From Collinsella aerofaciens (GTDB lineage Bacteria; Actinomycetota; Coriobacteriia; Coriobacteriales; Coriobacteriaceae): a stretch of DNA of 64,000 bases. Under the pieces are notes generated by a model. It searched no databases. It saw nothing but the letters and a program-made list of their open reading frames with translations, and was not told the DNA's origin. Each line of letters opens with the position of its first letter. Position 1 is the stretch's first letter. Of this stretch, positions 26,176 to 35,825 are shown one piece after another. The position numbers and the translations under genes are program-made. Location: contig NZ_OY725717.1 of the NCBI RefSeq assembly GCF_963360655.1, positions 124,001 through 188,000 on the forward strand, given 5' to 3'.

Positions 26176-27321
26176 ATGGACCTTGCCGATATTCGCCAGA
26201 CCATCGATGCCATCGACACCACGCTCCTCAACAGCTTTGTCGAGCGCATGGACATTGCCACCGAGGTCGCCAAGTCAAAAATCGAGATGGGCAAGGCCGT
26301 CTTCGACCCCGCCCGCGAGCGCTCCAAACTCAACAACCTCGCCAGCCGCGCGCCCGAGCGCTACGAGGCACAGACCATCGCCCTGTTCCGTCTCCTCATG
26401 AGCATGAGCAAGGCCGAGCAGCAGCGCTACATCAACGAGCTCAACGGCATCACGGTCTCGCAAAAGGCCCACGCCACGGCCGTAGCCTCCGACACGCCCT
26501 TCCCCCAAACGGCCAGCGTTGCCTGCCAGGGCGTGGAAGGCGCCTACAGCCAAATCGCCGCGTGCAAGCTCTTCGACGTGCCCGACATCGCGTTCTTCGA
26601 GACCTTCGAGGGCGTCATGCGCGCCGTGCGCGACGGCTTCTGCGAGTTTGGCGTGCTGCCCATCGAGAACTCCACGGCGGGCTCGGTCAACGCGGTCTAC
26701 GACCTGCTCGCCCAGTTCGACTTCCACATCGTGCGCTCGCTGCGCCTCAAGATCGACCACAACCTGCTCGTCAAGCCCGGCACCAAGCTCGCCGACGTGC
26801 GCGAGGTCTACAGCCACGGTCAGGCCATCGCCCAGTGTGCCGGCTTTATCGAGGCGCATGACCTACACGCCACCAAGTACCCCAACACGGCCATGTCGGC
26901 CGAGATGGTGGCGAACTCCGAGCGAGGCGACGTCGCCGCCATCGCCTCGCGCAGCTGTGCGGCACTCTATGGCCTGGAGGTGCTGGAGCCCAACATCCAG
27001 GACTCGGACAACAACTACACGCGCTTTGTCGTCATCAGCCGCGAACCGCGCGTCTACCCCGGCGCCAACCGCACCTCGCTCATGATCACCACCGCCAACG
27101 AGCCGGGCGCCCTCTACCGCGTGCTCGAGCGCTTCTACGCGCTCAACATCAACCTCATCAAGCTCGAGAGCCGCCCCATCCCCGGTCGCGACTTTGAGTT
27201 TATGTTCTACTTTGACCTGGACTGCCCCTTTGGCAGCAAGGCCCTCGACAACCTGCTCGATTCCATCGATGACGTGTGCGAGAGCTTCACCTACTTTGGC
27301 AGCTACACGGAGGTGCTCTAG
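26176..27321 (+). CDS. pheA: Chorismate mutase / prephenate dehydratase (P-protein)
   Basis: This bifunctional enzyme makes prephenate from chorismate and converts it to phenylpyruvate. The 381 residues split into a chorismate mutase domain (about 1-90: DLADIRQTIDAIDTTLLNSFVERM), a prephenate dehydratase domain (about 112-290: CQGVEGAYSQIAA, LPIENSTAGSV, and the catalytic TRF in NNYTRFVVI), and an ACT domain (about 300-375) with EPGALYRVL and KLESRPIPG, the phenylalanine-sensing motifs. Feedback inhibition by phenylalanine is therefore expected. Its stop is immediately followed by the next start. Confidence 0.95.
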   Translation: MDLADIRQTIDAIDTTLLNSFVERMDIATEVAKSKIEMGKAVFDPARERSKLNNLASRAPERYEAQTIALFRLLMSMSKAEQQRYINELNGITVSQKAHATAVASDTPFPQTASVACQGVEGAYSQIAACKLFDVPDIAFFETFEGVMRAVRDGFCEFGVLPIENSTAGSVNAVYDLLAQFDFHIVRSLRLKIDHNLLVKPGTKLADVREVYSHGQAIAQCAGFIEAHDLHATKYPNTAMSAEMVANSERGDVAAIASRSCAALYGLEVLEPNIQDSDNNYTRFVVISREPRVYPGANRTSLMITTANEPGALYRVLERFYALNINLIKLESRPIPGRDFEFMFYFDLDCPFGSKALDNLLDSIDDVCESFTYFGSYTEVL

Positions 27322-28572
27322 ATGACCGATACCGCCGCAACCCGCCCCTACGGCGTGCTGGGCCGTGTGCTTGGCCACAGCTACACCCCGACCATCTACA
27401 AGGAGCTCGCCGGCCTAGAGTACGTGCGCTTTGAGCGAGAGCCCGAGGACCTAGAGGCCTTTATGACCGGCGACGAGTGGGAGGGCACCAACGTGACCAT
27501 CCCCTACAAGCGCGCCGTCATGGAGTACCTGGACGAGCTGAGCCCGCTCGCCGAGCGCATGGGCAACGTCAACACGATCACCCGCCTGGCCGACGGCCGC
27601 CTGCGCGGCGACAATACCGACTACTTCGGTTTCCAGTGTCTGGTCGAGGAGCTGGGTGTGGAGGTTGCCGGTAAGAAGGCGCTCGTACTCGGCGCCACCG
27701 GCGGGGCTGGCACTACGGCAAGCATGGTACTGGACGATCTGGGCGCCACCGTCGTGCCCGTAGGCCGCACGAGCGAGGTCAACTACGACAACATCGCCCA
27801 GCAGTCCGACGCCGCGCTGCTCGTCAACTGCACGCCCGCCGGCATGTTCCCCCATTGCCCCGACGCGCCTTGCACGCTCGAAGGCCTCGATGCGCTCGAG
27901 GGCGTCATCGACATTGTCTACAACCCCGCCCGTACGGGACTCATGCTCGAGGCCGAGCGCCGCAGCATCCCGTGCATCGGCGGTCTGCTGATGCTCGTGG
28001 CCCAGGCCGCACAAGCCGTCGAGCGCTATACCGGCCAGGTCACCCTGCGCGAGCGCATCTTGGACGTAACGGAGCGCCTGTCACGCCATGAACAGAACAT
28101 CGCGCTGATCGGTATGCCGGGTTCGGGCAAGACCCGCGTGGGTGAGCAGGTCGCTCTGCTCACCGGCCGCGAGCATATCGACCTGGATCGCGCGCTTGAA
28201 GGACGCCTCGGCATGCCCTGCGCCGACTTTATCGTCGAGCGCGGCGAGCCGGCCTTCCGCGAGCAGGAAACGGCGGCCTTGGCCGAAATTTCCAAGCGCA
28301 GCGGCCTGGTGCTCTCCACGGGAGGTGGCGTCGTCACGCGCGACGAGAACTATCCGCTGCTGCACCAGAACAGCCTGATCGTAATGCTCAACCGCAAGCT
28401 CGACGAGCTCGCCCACAAGGGTCGTCCCATCACCGCCCGCGACGGCATCGACAAGCTGGCCGAACAGCGCATGCCGCGCTACCGTGCCTGGGCCGATTAC
28501 ATCATCGACTCGCGCGACTGCGCCGCCAACACCGCCCAAGCCCTCCTCGACACCCTCTCACCCGCTCTCTAA
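27322..28572 (+). CDS. Shikimate dehydrogenase-shikimate kinase fusion
   Basis: The 416-residue protein joins two pathway enzymes. Residues 1-240 are AroE-like: GRVLGHSYTPTIY, the catalytic Lys in NVTIPYK, GDNTDYFGF, the NADP-binding VLGATGGAGTTAS, NCTPAGMFP, and GGLLMLVAQAAQA. After a linker of about 20 residues, residues 255-416 are AroK: P-loop GMPGSGKT, DLDRALEGRLG, FREQETAAL, STGGGVV, and the KGRPI lid. AroE's usual GHS-L-SP start reads GHS-Y-TP here. The fusion is read through without any stop, and both active sites look intact. Confidence 0.93.
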   Translation: MTDTAATRPYGVLGRVLGHSYTPTIYKELAGLEYVRFEREPEDLEAFMTGDEWEGTNVTIPYKRAVMEYLDELSPLAERMGNVNTITRLADGRLRGDNTDYFGFQCLVEELGVEVAGKKALVLGATGGAGTTASMVLDDLGATVVPVGRTSEVNYDNIAQQSDAALLVNCTPAGMFPHCPDAPCTLEGLDALEGVIDIVYNPARTGLMLEAERRSIPCIGGLLMLVAQAAQAVERYTGQVTLRERILDVTERLSRHEQNIALIGMPGSGKTRVGEQVALLTGREHIDLDRALEGRLGMPCADFIVERGEPAFREQETAALAEISKRSGLVLSTGGGVVTRDENYPLLHQNSLIVMLNRKLDELAHKGRPITARDGIDKLAEQRMPRYRAWADYIIDSRDCAANTAQALLDTLSPAL

Positions 28573-28574
28573 CC

Positions 28575-28615
28575 AAAACCACCACAAAGGAGACAGGCAC
28601 CTTTGTGGTGGTTTT
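28575..28615. repeat. 16-bp perfect palindromic element between aroEK and aroQ
   Basis: AAAACCACCACAAAGG (28575-28590) is perfectly complementary to 28600-28615, with a 9-base AGACAGGCA spacer. It begins 3 bases after the fusion gene stop and ends 21 bases before aroQ. Its right arm ends in TTTT, so it could act as a weak terminator, but the compact symmetric form also fits a small mobile palindrome. Confidence 0.75.
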
Positions 28616-28636
28616 CCAACCGCAAAGGAAGCAACC

Positions 28637-29074
28637 ATGAAAGCACTCGTCATCAACGGCCCCAACCTCAACATGCTCGGCATTCGCGAGCCGGGCATCT
28701 ATGGCAGCGACAACTACGACCGCTTAGTGCAGATCTGCCAGGAAGCGGGCGCCGCACAGGGCTTCGACGAGATCGAGGTTTTCCAGTCCAACCACGAGGG
28801 CAGCATCGTCGACAAGATCCAAGAGGCCTACGGCAAGGTCGACGGCATCGTCATCAACCCGGCCGCCTACACGCACACGAGCGTGGCGATCCTCGACGCC
28901 CTCAAGGCCGTCGCCATCCCTGCCGTCGAGGTCCACATCAGCGCCGTCGAGACCCGCGAGGACTTCCGCCAGGTGAGCTACGCACGCCTAGCCTGCTTCG
29001 CCACCATCACCGGCGAGGACCTGCAGGGGTATGCACATGCGCTAGAGCTGTTGAAAGAGCATCTGGAAAAGTAA
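28637..29074 (+). CDS. aroQ: Type II 3-dehydroquinate dehydratase
   Basis: AroQ dehydrates 3-dehydroquinate to 3-dehydroshikimate by the type II route. The 145-residue product has NGPNLNMLGIREPGIYG with the catalytic Tyr, FQSNHEGSIVDKIQEA, INPAAYTHTSVAI, and VEVHISAVETRE with the catalytic His. The ATG was chosen because AAAGGAAG lies upstream and the protein then starts at the first beta strand. It completes the shikimate set. Confidence 0.95.
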   Translation: MKALVINGPNLNMLGIREPGIYGSDNYDRLVQICQEAGAAQGFDEIEVFQSNHEGSIVDKIQEAYGKVDGIVINPAAYTHTSVAILDALKAVAIPAVEVHISAVETREDFRQVSYARLACFATITGEDLQGYAHALELLKEHLEK

Positions 29075-29133
29075 AATGCCAACCCCAACAAACAGCAGCG
29101 GCTTGCTCGCGCTCGGCTTCAGCAGCATACAAG

Positions 29134-29171
29134 ATGAAAAAAGCCCGGACCACCAAGCGGTCCGGGCTTAA
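29134..29171 (-). terminator. Terminator of tRNA-Arg(TCT)
   Basis: An 11-bp perfect stem (29141-29151 with 29159-29169) is followed on the minus strand by TTTTCATC. It is 9 bases downstream of the tRNA. The A/T flanks on both sides suggest that it also ends the aro operon from the other direction. Confidence 0.85.
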
Positions 29172-29178
29172 TAAACGA

Positions 29179-29255
29179 TGGTGCTCCATGGCGGATTCGA
29201 ACCGTCGACCTTGGGATTAGAAGTCCCCTGCTCTATCCAACTGAGCTAATGGAGC
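29179..29255 (-). tRNA. tRNA-Arg (anticodon TCT)
   Basis: The minus strand folds as acceptor GCTCCAT/ATGGAGC, D stem GCTC/GAGC, anticodon loop CTTCTAA, T arm GACGG TTCGAAT CCGCC (one wobble or mismatch), discriminator A and encoded CCA. The anticodon TCT reads AGA and AGG arginine codons. Confidence 0.93.
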
Positions 29256-29309
29256 AAATAACCGCACGCCCAAGCACGCGCACGCGTGCCAAGCGCAGAT
29301 AATTATAAC

Positions 29310-30080
29310 CTAGTTGAACTGCTCGCGGTACGCCTTACAGACCTCGTCAACCGGGCCGTCCATGCGAAGGTCGCCCTTCTCAATCCAAACGGCGCGCTGG
29401 CAGATGCGCTCAACCTGCTCCATGGAGTGCGAAACGAACAGAACCGTCACGTCGCCGCTCTGGATAAAGTGCTGAATACGCGCCTCACACTTTTGCTGGA
29501 AGAACACATCGCCGACGGACAGCGTCTCGTCAACGATCAGAATATCGGGCTCGGTAATCGTCGCGATTGCAAAGGCGATACGCGCCACCATGCCCGAGGA
29601 GAAGTTCTTAAGCGGCATATCGACAAAGTTCTGCAGCTCAGCGAATTCGATAATGCCGTCAAAGTTGGCATCGATGAACTCCTTGGTATAGCCAAGCAGG
29701 GCGCCGTTCAGATAGATGTTCTCGCGGGCGGTCAGCTCGGGGTCAAAACCAGCACCAAGCTCAATCAGCGGCGCGATGTTACCGTGCACCTTAACGCTGC
29801 CCTCGCTTGGCTCAAGCACGCCAGCGATAATCTTGAGCATCGTAGACTTGCCGGAGCCATTGGTGCCGACCAGACCCACGACCTCGCCACGATGAATATC
29901 AAACGAGATATGCTTAAGCGCCCTAAACTCCTCAAAGAACAACTCATGCTTGGCAAGCTTAATGAAGTACTCCTTGAGGTTGGTCAGCGACTCGGACGCC
30001 ATGTTAAAGATCATGGTAACGTCGTCGACCTCGACAGCCAGAGGCTGCTCGCTGTAATCAACAACAGATTCAGTCATCAC
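29310..30080 (-). CDS. Polysaccharide ABC exporter, ATP-binding subunit (Wzt/TagH-like)
   Basis: The 256-residue protein energises export of a lipid-linked glycan. It has the Walker A motif GTNGSGKST (about 75), the signature FSSGMVARIAFA (about 165) and the Walker B stretch ILIVDETLSVGD. It lacks the C-terminal carbohydrate-binding domain of the long Wzt type, so it resembles TagH/RfbE short forms. The permease gene lies 8 bases upstream. Export of the polymer made by the downstream locus is inferred. Confidence 0.92.
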   Translation of the reverse strand: MMTESVVDYSEQPLAVEVDDVTMIFNMASESLTNLKEYFIKLAKHELFFEEFRALKHISFDIHRGEVVGLVGTNGSGKSTMLKIIAGVLEPSEGSVKVHGNIAPLIELGAGFDPELTARENIYLNGALLGYTKEFIDANFDGIIEFAELQNFVDMPLKNFSSGMVARIAFAIATITEPDILIVDETLSVGDVFFQQKCEARIQHFIQSGDVTVLFVSHSMEQVERICQRAVWIEKGDLRMDGPVDEVCKAYREQFN

Positions 30081-30088
30081 AGCACTCC

Positions 30089-30934
30089 TTAGATGTAGAG
30101 GATGAACTTGCGCTCGGACTTATGGAACACGGTATAGCCAATAATAAGCGCAAGAACCGCCCAGGCAACGCACATACCAAACGTCATAAGCGAGGGCGTA
30201 GTCTGGAACAGGAAGATATCGCGCATAAACTGCAGGTAGTTGAACATGGGGTTCGCATACATCAAGATACGCACGAGATGCGGCATTTGCGCAATATAGT
30301 CAGTCGTCCAGAAGATGGGCGTAATGTAAGTCCACGCCGTAATGACGACGCTCCACAGATGCATAACGTCGCGGAAGAAGACCGTAAGGGCAGAGAGCAT
30401 CATGCCCAGGCCCATGCAGAAGCACATAAGCAGCAGCAGGCAAACCGGCAGCAGAATCAGGTGCCAAGAAGGCATAACGCGGAACCACAGCATGACGATG
30501 GCGACGGCGACCAGCGAGAAGGCAAAGTTGACCAGCGAGAAGAGCACCTTCTGCACCGGGAAGACCCAGCGGTGCACCTTAACCTTCTTGAGCAGAGGGG
30601 CAGCGCCCACGATCGACGTCAGGGCCTGGTTCGTAGACTCGGACATGACGGCAAAGGTAATGTTACCCACGATCAAGTACAGCGGGTACATCTCGGGCGT
30701 CATTGAGCCATTGCGACCCTGGCCAAAAATCGTCGAGAACACGATGGCCATGACGATCATCATCAGCAGCGGGTTGAGCACCGACCATGCGACGCCCAGA
30801 ACGCTACGGCGATACTTGATCTTAAAATCCTTGGTAACCAGCTGACGAAGGATAAACGCGTCCTTCTCAAATTCGTTCTTAGCAAACGTCGCAGGCAGAC
30901 TGCGAGTTTCTTGTTGCTTTGTCTGATCCGACAC
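30089..30934 (-). CDS. Polysaccharide ABC exporter, permease subunit (Wzm/TagG-like)
   Basis: The 281-residue product is an ABC-2 type permease with six hydrophobic segments. It has the typical start FILRQLVTKDFKIKYRRSVLGVAWSVLNPLL and the ITPIFW-type re-entrant region (WTYITPIFWTTD). The start is GTG 30934, because AAAGGAG lies 8 bases upstream; an earlier in-frame start lacks such a site. It pairs with the ATPase gene 8 bases downstream. Confidence 0.92.
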   Translation of the reverse strand: MSDQTKQQETRSLPATFAKNEFEKDAFILRQLVTKDFKIKYRRSVLGVAWSVLNPLLMMIVMAIVFSTIFGQGRNGSMTPEMYPLYLIVGNITFAVMSESTNQALTSIVGAAPLLKKVKVHRWVFPVQKVLFSLVNFAFSLVAVAIVMLWFRVMPSWHLILLPVCLLLLMCFCMGLGMMLSALTVFFRDVMHLWSVVITAWTYITPIFWTTDYIAQMPHLVRILMYANPMFNYLQFMRDIFLFQTTPSLMTFGMCVAWAVLALIIGYTVFHKSERKFILYI

Positions 30935-31035
30935 GGATGCAACTCCTTTACTCGTAATCGTTGACAAACGAACAGTATAGACCCGACGGCCATGCAAACG
31001 ATTCGCGCAACAAAACTGGAGAACTAACCCACATC

Positions 31036-31064
31036 TTAGGATGCCAAGCCCAAACGGCTATACT
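31036..31064 (+). promoter_or_regulatory. Promoter of the GT2 gene
   Basis: TTAGGA (31036-31041) and TATACT (31059-31064) are spaced by 17 bases, about 30 bases before the gene's GTG start. The -35 is only a partial match. Confidence 0.45.
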
Positions 31065-31094
31065 TTCAAGGATTGAACGTATAAGGAGCATTGA

Positions 31095-32066
31095 GTGAAT
31101 TCTGAATCCATCGCCGTCATCATCCCCTGCTACAACGAAGCGCCCACGATCGGCAAAGTCATCGACGACTTTCACCGCGAGCTTCCGCAAGCGACGGTCT
31201 ATGTCTATGACAACAACTCGTCGGACGATACCTCACGCATCGCCACCGAGCACGGCGCCACGGTCCGCTTTGAGCCCCGTCAGGGAAAGGGCAACGTATG
31301 CCGCCAGATGTTTCGCGACATCGACGCCGATTGCTACCTGATGGTCGACGGCGACGACACCTACCCCGCCGAGGCGGCCAAGGCCCTCTGCGAGCCCATC
31401 CTTAACGGTACGGCCGACATGACCGTAGGCGATCGCCTTTCCAACGGCACCTACGCCGAGGAAAACAAGCGCGCCTTCCACGGCTTTGGCAATAATCTGG
31501 TCCGCGCCATGATCAAGTGGATCTATGGCTACAGCTTCGATGACGTCATGACAGGCTACCGCGCCATGAGCCGCCCGTTCGTTAAAACCTTCCCAGTGCT
31601 TTCCGAGGGCTTTCAGATCGAAACCGAGCTCTCGATCCACGCCGTCGACCACCGCTGGCGTATCAAAGATGTGCCCATCGAGTACCGCGACCGTCCCGAG
31701 GGTTCCGAGTCCAAACTCAACACCGTGAGCGACGGCATTAAAGTCGTTGCGATGATCGGCACGCTGTTCAAGGACTACCGCCCGCTGAAGTTCTTCAGCC
31801 TCGTTGCGCTTCTGTTCGCGGTATTCGGCCTCGCCCTGGGCATGCCCATCGTTGTCGAATATTTCCAGACCGGCCTCGTCCCGCGCTTCCCCACCGCTGT
31901 GCTCGCCGCCTCGTTTATGTTCCTGTGCGGCCTGAGCCTTGCGACCGGCTTCATCCTAGATTCTGTAGCAAAGGTCGAAAAAAAGCAGTGGGAGGTCAAC
32001 GTGTACAGCAAATACGCCTACGACGACCAGCCCGGCCACCCTACTTCCATGCCAAGCGAGAGGTAG
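31095..32066 (+). CDS. GT2 glycosyltransferase, DPM1/GtrB-like
   Basis: The 323-residue protein is a family 2 glycosyltransferase that probably loads a sugar on undecaprenyl phosphate. It has the N-terminal IIPCYNEAPTIGKVI, the DNNSSDDT segment, and the metal-binding DGDDTYPAE (about 92). GYRAMSRPF and the acceptor-loop residues EGFQIETEL are also visible. Two membrane helices (about 235-255 and 270-292) end it. The start is GTG with AAGGAG 6 bases upstream. It is divergent from the exporter genes and ends at a bidirectional terminator. Confidence 0.88.
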   Translation: MNSESIAVIIPCYNEAPTIGKVIDDFHRELPQATVYVYDNNSSDDTSRIATEHGATVRFEPRQGKGNVCRQMFRDIDADCYLMVDGDDTYPAEAAKALCEPILNGTADMTVGDRLSNGTYAEENKRAFHGFGNNLVRAMIKWIYGYSFDDVMTGYRAMSRPFVKTFPVLSEGFQIETELSIHAVDHRWRIKDVPIEYRDRPEGSESKLNTVSDGIKVVAMIGTLFKDYRPLKFFSLVALLFAVFGLALGMPIVVEYFQTGLVPRFPTAVLAASFMFLCGLSLATGFILDSVAKVEKKQWEVNVYSKYAYDDQPGHPTSMPSER

Positions 32067-32116
32067 ATCTTCCGCAAAATACTATTGGCACCACTGCGCA
32101 GATAGCCACCAACAAG

Positions 32117-32146
32117 AAAAGCCGCCGTTAAAGAACGGCGGCTTTT
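32117..32146. terminator. Bidirectional terminator between convergent genes
   Basis: A 13-bp perfect stem (32117-32129 with 32134-32146) with an AAAG loop has AAAA and TTTT at its two ends, so it can end transcription from both the GT2 gene (+) and the rmlCD gene (-). Confidence 0.85.
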
Positions 32147-32168
32147 ACTCTCGAAAAGTTAATAGCGG

Positions 32169-33623
32169 CTAGAGCGTCTTGATGTACTCCCCCAGCTCTT
32201 CCTCCCAGTCGGGCATGTGGAAGCCGGCAGCCTCGAGCTTGGACAGGTCGAGCGCGGAGTGGACCGGGCGCGGGGCGACGGGGCCCGCGGCGCTCGCGTA
32301 GTAGTCGGCGGTCGATACCGGCACGACCCTGTCCCCGTTGCCGTTGGCGGCCTCGAAGACGGCGCGGGCGATATCGGCCCAGGACTTGACGGTGCCGGAG
32401 CCGGTGCAGTCGTAGGTGCCGTAGGGGGCGTGCGTCCCCAGCACGTGGAAGATGGCCTCGGCCATGTCGCGCGTGAAGGTCAGGCGGCCCAGCTGGTCGT
32501 CAACGACCGTGACCTGCGTGAGCTTATCCTCGGGGTCGGCGACGCGGTCGGACAGCCCCTTCATCGTCTTGACGAAGTTGCGGCCCTCGCCGATGACCCA
32601 GCTGGAGCGCATGATGTAGTGGCGCGGGCACCCGGCCACGGCGATGTCGCCGGCGGCCTTGGTCTGGCCGTAGACGGACAGCGGGCTGAGGGGCTCGTCC
32701 TCGTCATGCACCTCGGCGGTGCCGTCGAAGACGTAGTCGCTGGACACGTGGACGAGGGTGATCCCGTGATCAGAGCATGTGCGGGCGAGGAGGGCGGGGC
32801 CGGTCGCGTTGGCCTTCCAGGCGGTCGCGCGGCCCTCGGCGGTCTCCGCCCTATCCACGGCGGTGTAGGCGCCGCAGTTGATGACGGTGCCGTAGAGCGA
32901 CCAGTCGTACTGTGTGTAGGCGTCCGGGTCTGACATATCGAAGGTGTCGATGTCGCAGAAGTCGAAGTCCTTGGCGACGCCGCGCTCCTCCGCCAGCCTG
33001 CGCACGGCATGGCCCAGCTGGCCGTTGCAGCCGGTGACGAGCGTCCTCTTGGGCGCCATTGGGACGACGTCCCTGAGCATCGGGTGGTTGAGGTCGGCCT
33101 CGGAGACGGTGGCCTCATCGAGCGGGATCGGCCACTCGATGGCGAGCTCGGGGTCGGCGAGGTTCACGAAGGTGTAGGTCTTCTTGAGCTCGAGGGACCA
33201 GTGGGCGTCCACCAGGTAGGTGTAGGCGGTGCCGTCCTCCAGGGCCTGGAAGGAGTTGCCCACGCCGCGCGGGACGTAGATGGCCTTGGACGGGTCGAGC
33301 GTGCAGGTGAACACCTTCCCGTAGGTCTCGCTGCCCTCGCGCAGGTCCACCCAGGCGCCGAAGACGCTGCCGCGCGCCACGGAGATGAACTTGTCCCAGG
33401 GCTCGGCGTGGATGCCGCGGGTGACGCCGCGGCTGTCGTTGTAGGAGATGTTGTTCTGGACGACCCTGAGGTCCGGGATGCCCAGGGCGGTCATCTTGGC
33501 GCGCTGCCAGTTCTCCTTGAACCAGCCGCGCGAGTCGCCGTGGACGGCGAGGTCGACGACCTTGAGGCCCTCGATGCCGGTCTCGGCGACGGAGAGGTCC
33601 TTCTCGAATGCGATGTCAGCCAT
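32169..33623 (-). CDS. RmlC-RmlD fusion (dTDP-rhamnose synthesis)
   Basis: The 484-residue protein carries two rhamnose-pathway enzymes. Residues 1-195 form a cupin epimerase like RmlC (DSRGWFKENWQ, RGVTRGIHAEPWDKFISV with the catalytic His, and YVPRGVGNSFQAL). Residues 200-484 form a reductase like RmlD (VTGCNGQLGHAV, NCGAYTAVDRAE, SSDYVFDG and the YGQTKAAGD catalytic Tyr/Lys). It is markedly more GC-rich than the genes at 35-36 kb. Together with RmlB it would make dTDP-L-rhamnose, but the first gene, rmlA, is broken in this locus. Confidence 0.93.
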   Translation of the reverse strand: MADIAFEKDLSVAETGIEGLKVVDLAVHGDSRGWFKENWQRAKMTALGIPDLRVVQNNISYNDSRGVTRGIHAEPWDKFISVARGSVFGAWVDLREGSETYGKVFTCTLDPSKAIYVPRGVGNSFQALEDGTAYTYLVDAHWSLELKKTYTFVNLADPELAIEWPIPLDEATVSEADLNHPMLRDVVPMAPKRTLVTGCNGQLGHAVRRLAEERGVAKDFDFCDIDTFDMSDPDAYTQYDWSLYGTVINCGAYTAVDRAETAEGRATAWKANATGPALLARTCSDHGITLVHVSSDYVFDGTAEVHDEDEPLSPLSVYGQTKAAGDIAVAGCPRHYIMRSSWVIGEGRNFVKTMKGLSDRVADPEDKLTQVTVVDDQLGRLTFTRDMAEAIFHVLGTHAPYGTYDCTGSGTVKSWADIARAVFEAANGNGDRVVPVSTADYYASAAGPVAPRPVHSALDLSKLEAAGFHMPDWEEELGEYIKTL

Positions 33624-33659
33624 GTGGGAAAAGCTCCTATCGAAGAGGTTGTATAACCG

Positions 33660-33720
33660 GGGGCGCCCGCGCGGGGACGCAGGATCATCCCCATGCCCAG
33701 CCTCCCCGCGCGGGCGCCCC
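33660..33720. repeat. 17-bp perfect inverted repeat between rmlB and rmlCD
   Basis: The GC-only arm at 33660-33676 is perfectly complementary to 33704-33720, with a 27-base loop. It is downstream of rmlB and upstream of rmlCD on the minus strand. No T-tract follows, so it is not a classical terminator; an RNA-stability or boundary element is possible. Confidence 0.7.
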
Positions 33721-33746
33721 GCGGTGCGGTTCGCCGGAATGCAGTC

Positions 33747-34832
<1,086 letters not shown>

Positions 34833-34841
34833 TCAACAAAA

Positions 34842-35816
34842 CTATCGGACATTTCGGCATGCGATAAGAGCCATGACCTTCGCAGAATTACTTCCCCTAC
34901 AAAACGCCTCCGGAATGCAGTCTTTGTCGTACCGGAAGACCGAATTCCCAGTTTTATCGCGTAAGTACTTATAGAAGAAGTCTTCCCAGCTTTTAAACTT
35001 CTCACTGTTTACAAAGGCTTCTGGGGTTTCCAAAACCGCCTTAACATCTAACCCTGAAATTACGCCAGAGCTCAGCAGAAGCCACTCGAATGACTCGGGA
35101 AGACAAACCGTAACAGTATCGCGATGAATGTCTTGCAGCTTAAGGACGCGGTCCGCATAGCACCCAAATGCCGCTCCGTCCGCGACAACAAACACGCGAT
35201 CGTCGAAATGCTGATCCAACCAGCCCAAAATCGCGCTGTTCGTCATGGCCGAAGCGCAGGTAAGCTCACTGTCAGCGAAATGCCGTTCAAAGAACTGGAA
35301 ACCAGAATTACTGTCCTCGCATAGAAGGATAGAAAAGTCCCGTTTTGGCGCCGACCGGGAAATAGCATAACGATGATTCCCGCGATCTTGATAAACAGGG
35401 ACGAAGGAATGGTATTTTCCGCTCGTCTTAATCTTGTAAATCTCATCCACGCTATACGGAAGATTGGGGAAATCAGCCCTTGAGATCAGCACGAAATAAT
35501 TCGAGGAATACAGCACATGATGGGCAAACTCATCAGAATGGATCTCTTTTAAGCCCTCATCGACAAATACAATCGAGTCATGAACGGACGAAAGCTGGTT
35601 TCGCCAATCATAATCGGTCAGGGCGACACAGGGACAATCGCATTGCAAGGAGACACCCGACTGCTCGCCCGTTCGCATGTAGTCTGCGACCATGTCAAAC
35701 AGTGTCGTCTTACCCGTGCCACTATCGCCACGCACAATAGTGATGTTCCGCTTGATGGTAAATGTGTACTTAGTTCCCCTGCGGCGGGAAATCTTAACGA
35801 GATGCGAACCGTTCAT
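34842..35816 (-). CDS. P-loop ATPase-like protein of unknown function
   Basis: The 324-residue protein has a clear Walker A motif GDSGTGKTT (about residue 30) and a Walker B-like SIVFVDEGL about 55 residues later, then YFVLISRADFPNLPY. This spacing is too short for a typical ABC ATPase and recalls small P-loop or Zot-like folds. The second half has ILLCEDSNSGFQFFE and VFVVADGAAFG, a strand-Glu then strand-Asp layout that recalls TOPRIM nuclease domains, although the second Asp of DxD is absent. The gene lies 9 bases after the DUF4869-like gene, in an AT-richer patch inside the GC-rich rml genes. No function is known to me. Confidence 0.6.
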   Translation of the reverse strand: MNGSHLVKISRRRGTKYTFTIKRNITIVRGDSGTGKTTLFDMVADYMRTGEQSGVSLQCDCPCVALTDYDWRNQLSSVHDSIVFVDEGLKEIHSDEFAHHVLYSSNYFVLISRADFPNLPYSVDEIYKIKTSGKYHSFVPVYQDRGNHRYAISRSAPKRDFSILLCEDSNSGFQFFERHFADSELTCASAMTNSAILGWLDQHFDDRVFVVADGAAFGCYADRVLKLQDIHRDTVTVCLPESFEWLLLSSGVISGLDVKAVLETPEAFVNSEKFKSWEDFFYKYLRDKTGNSVFRYDKDCIPEAFCRGSNSAKVMALIACRNVR

Positions 35817-35825
35817 AAGCAGTAC

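Noticed and set aside
20231-29255. The two tRNA-Arg genes as attachment sites of a genomic island
   Set aside because: The DNA between them is a core biosynthetic operon, no integrase is present, and no direct repeat of a tRNA end was found.
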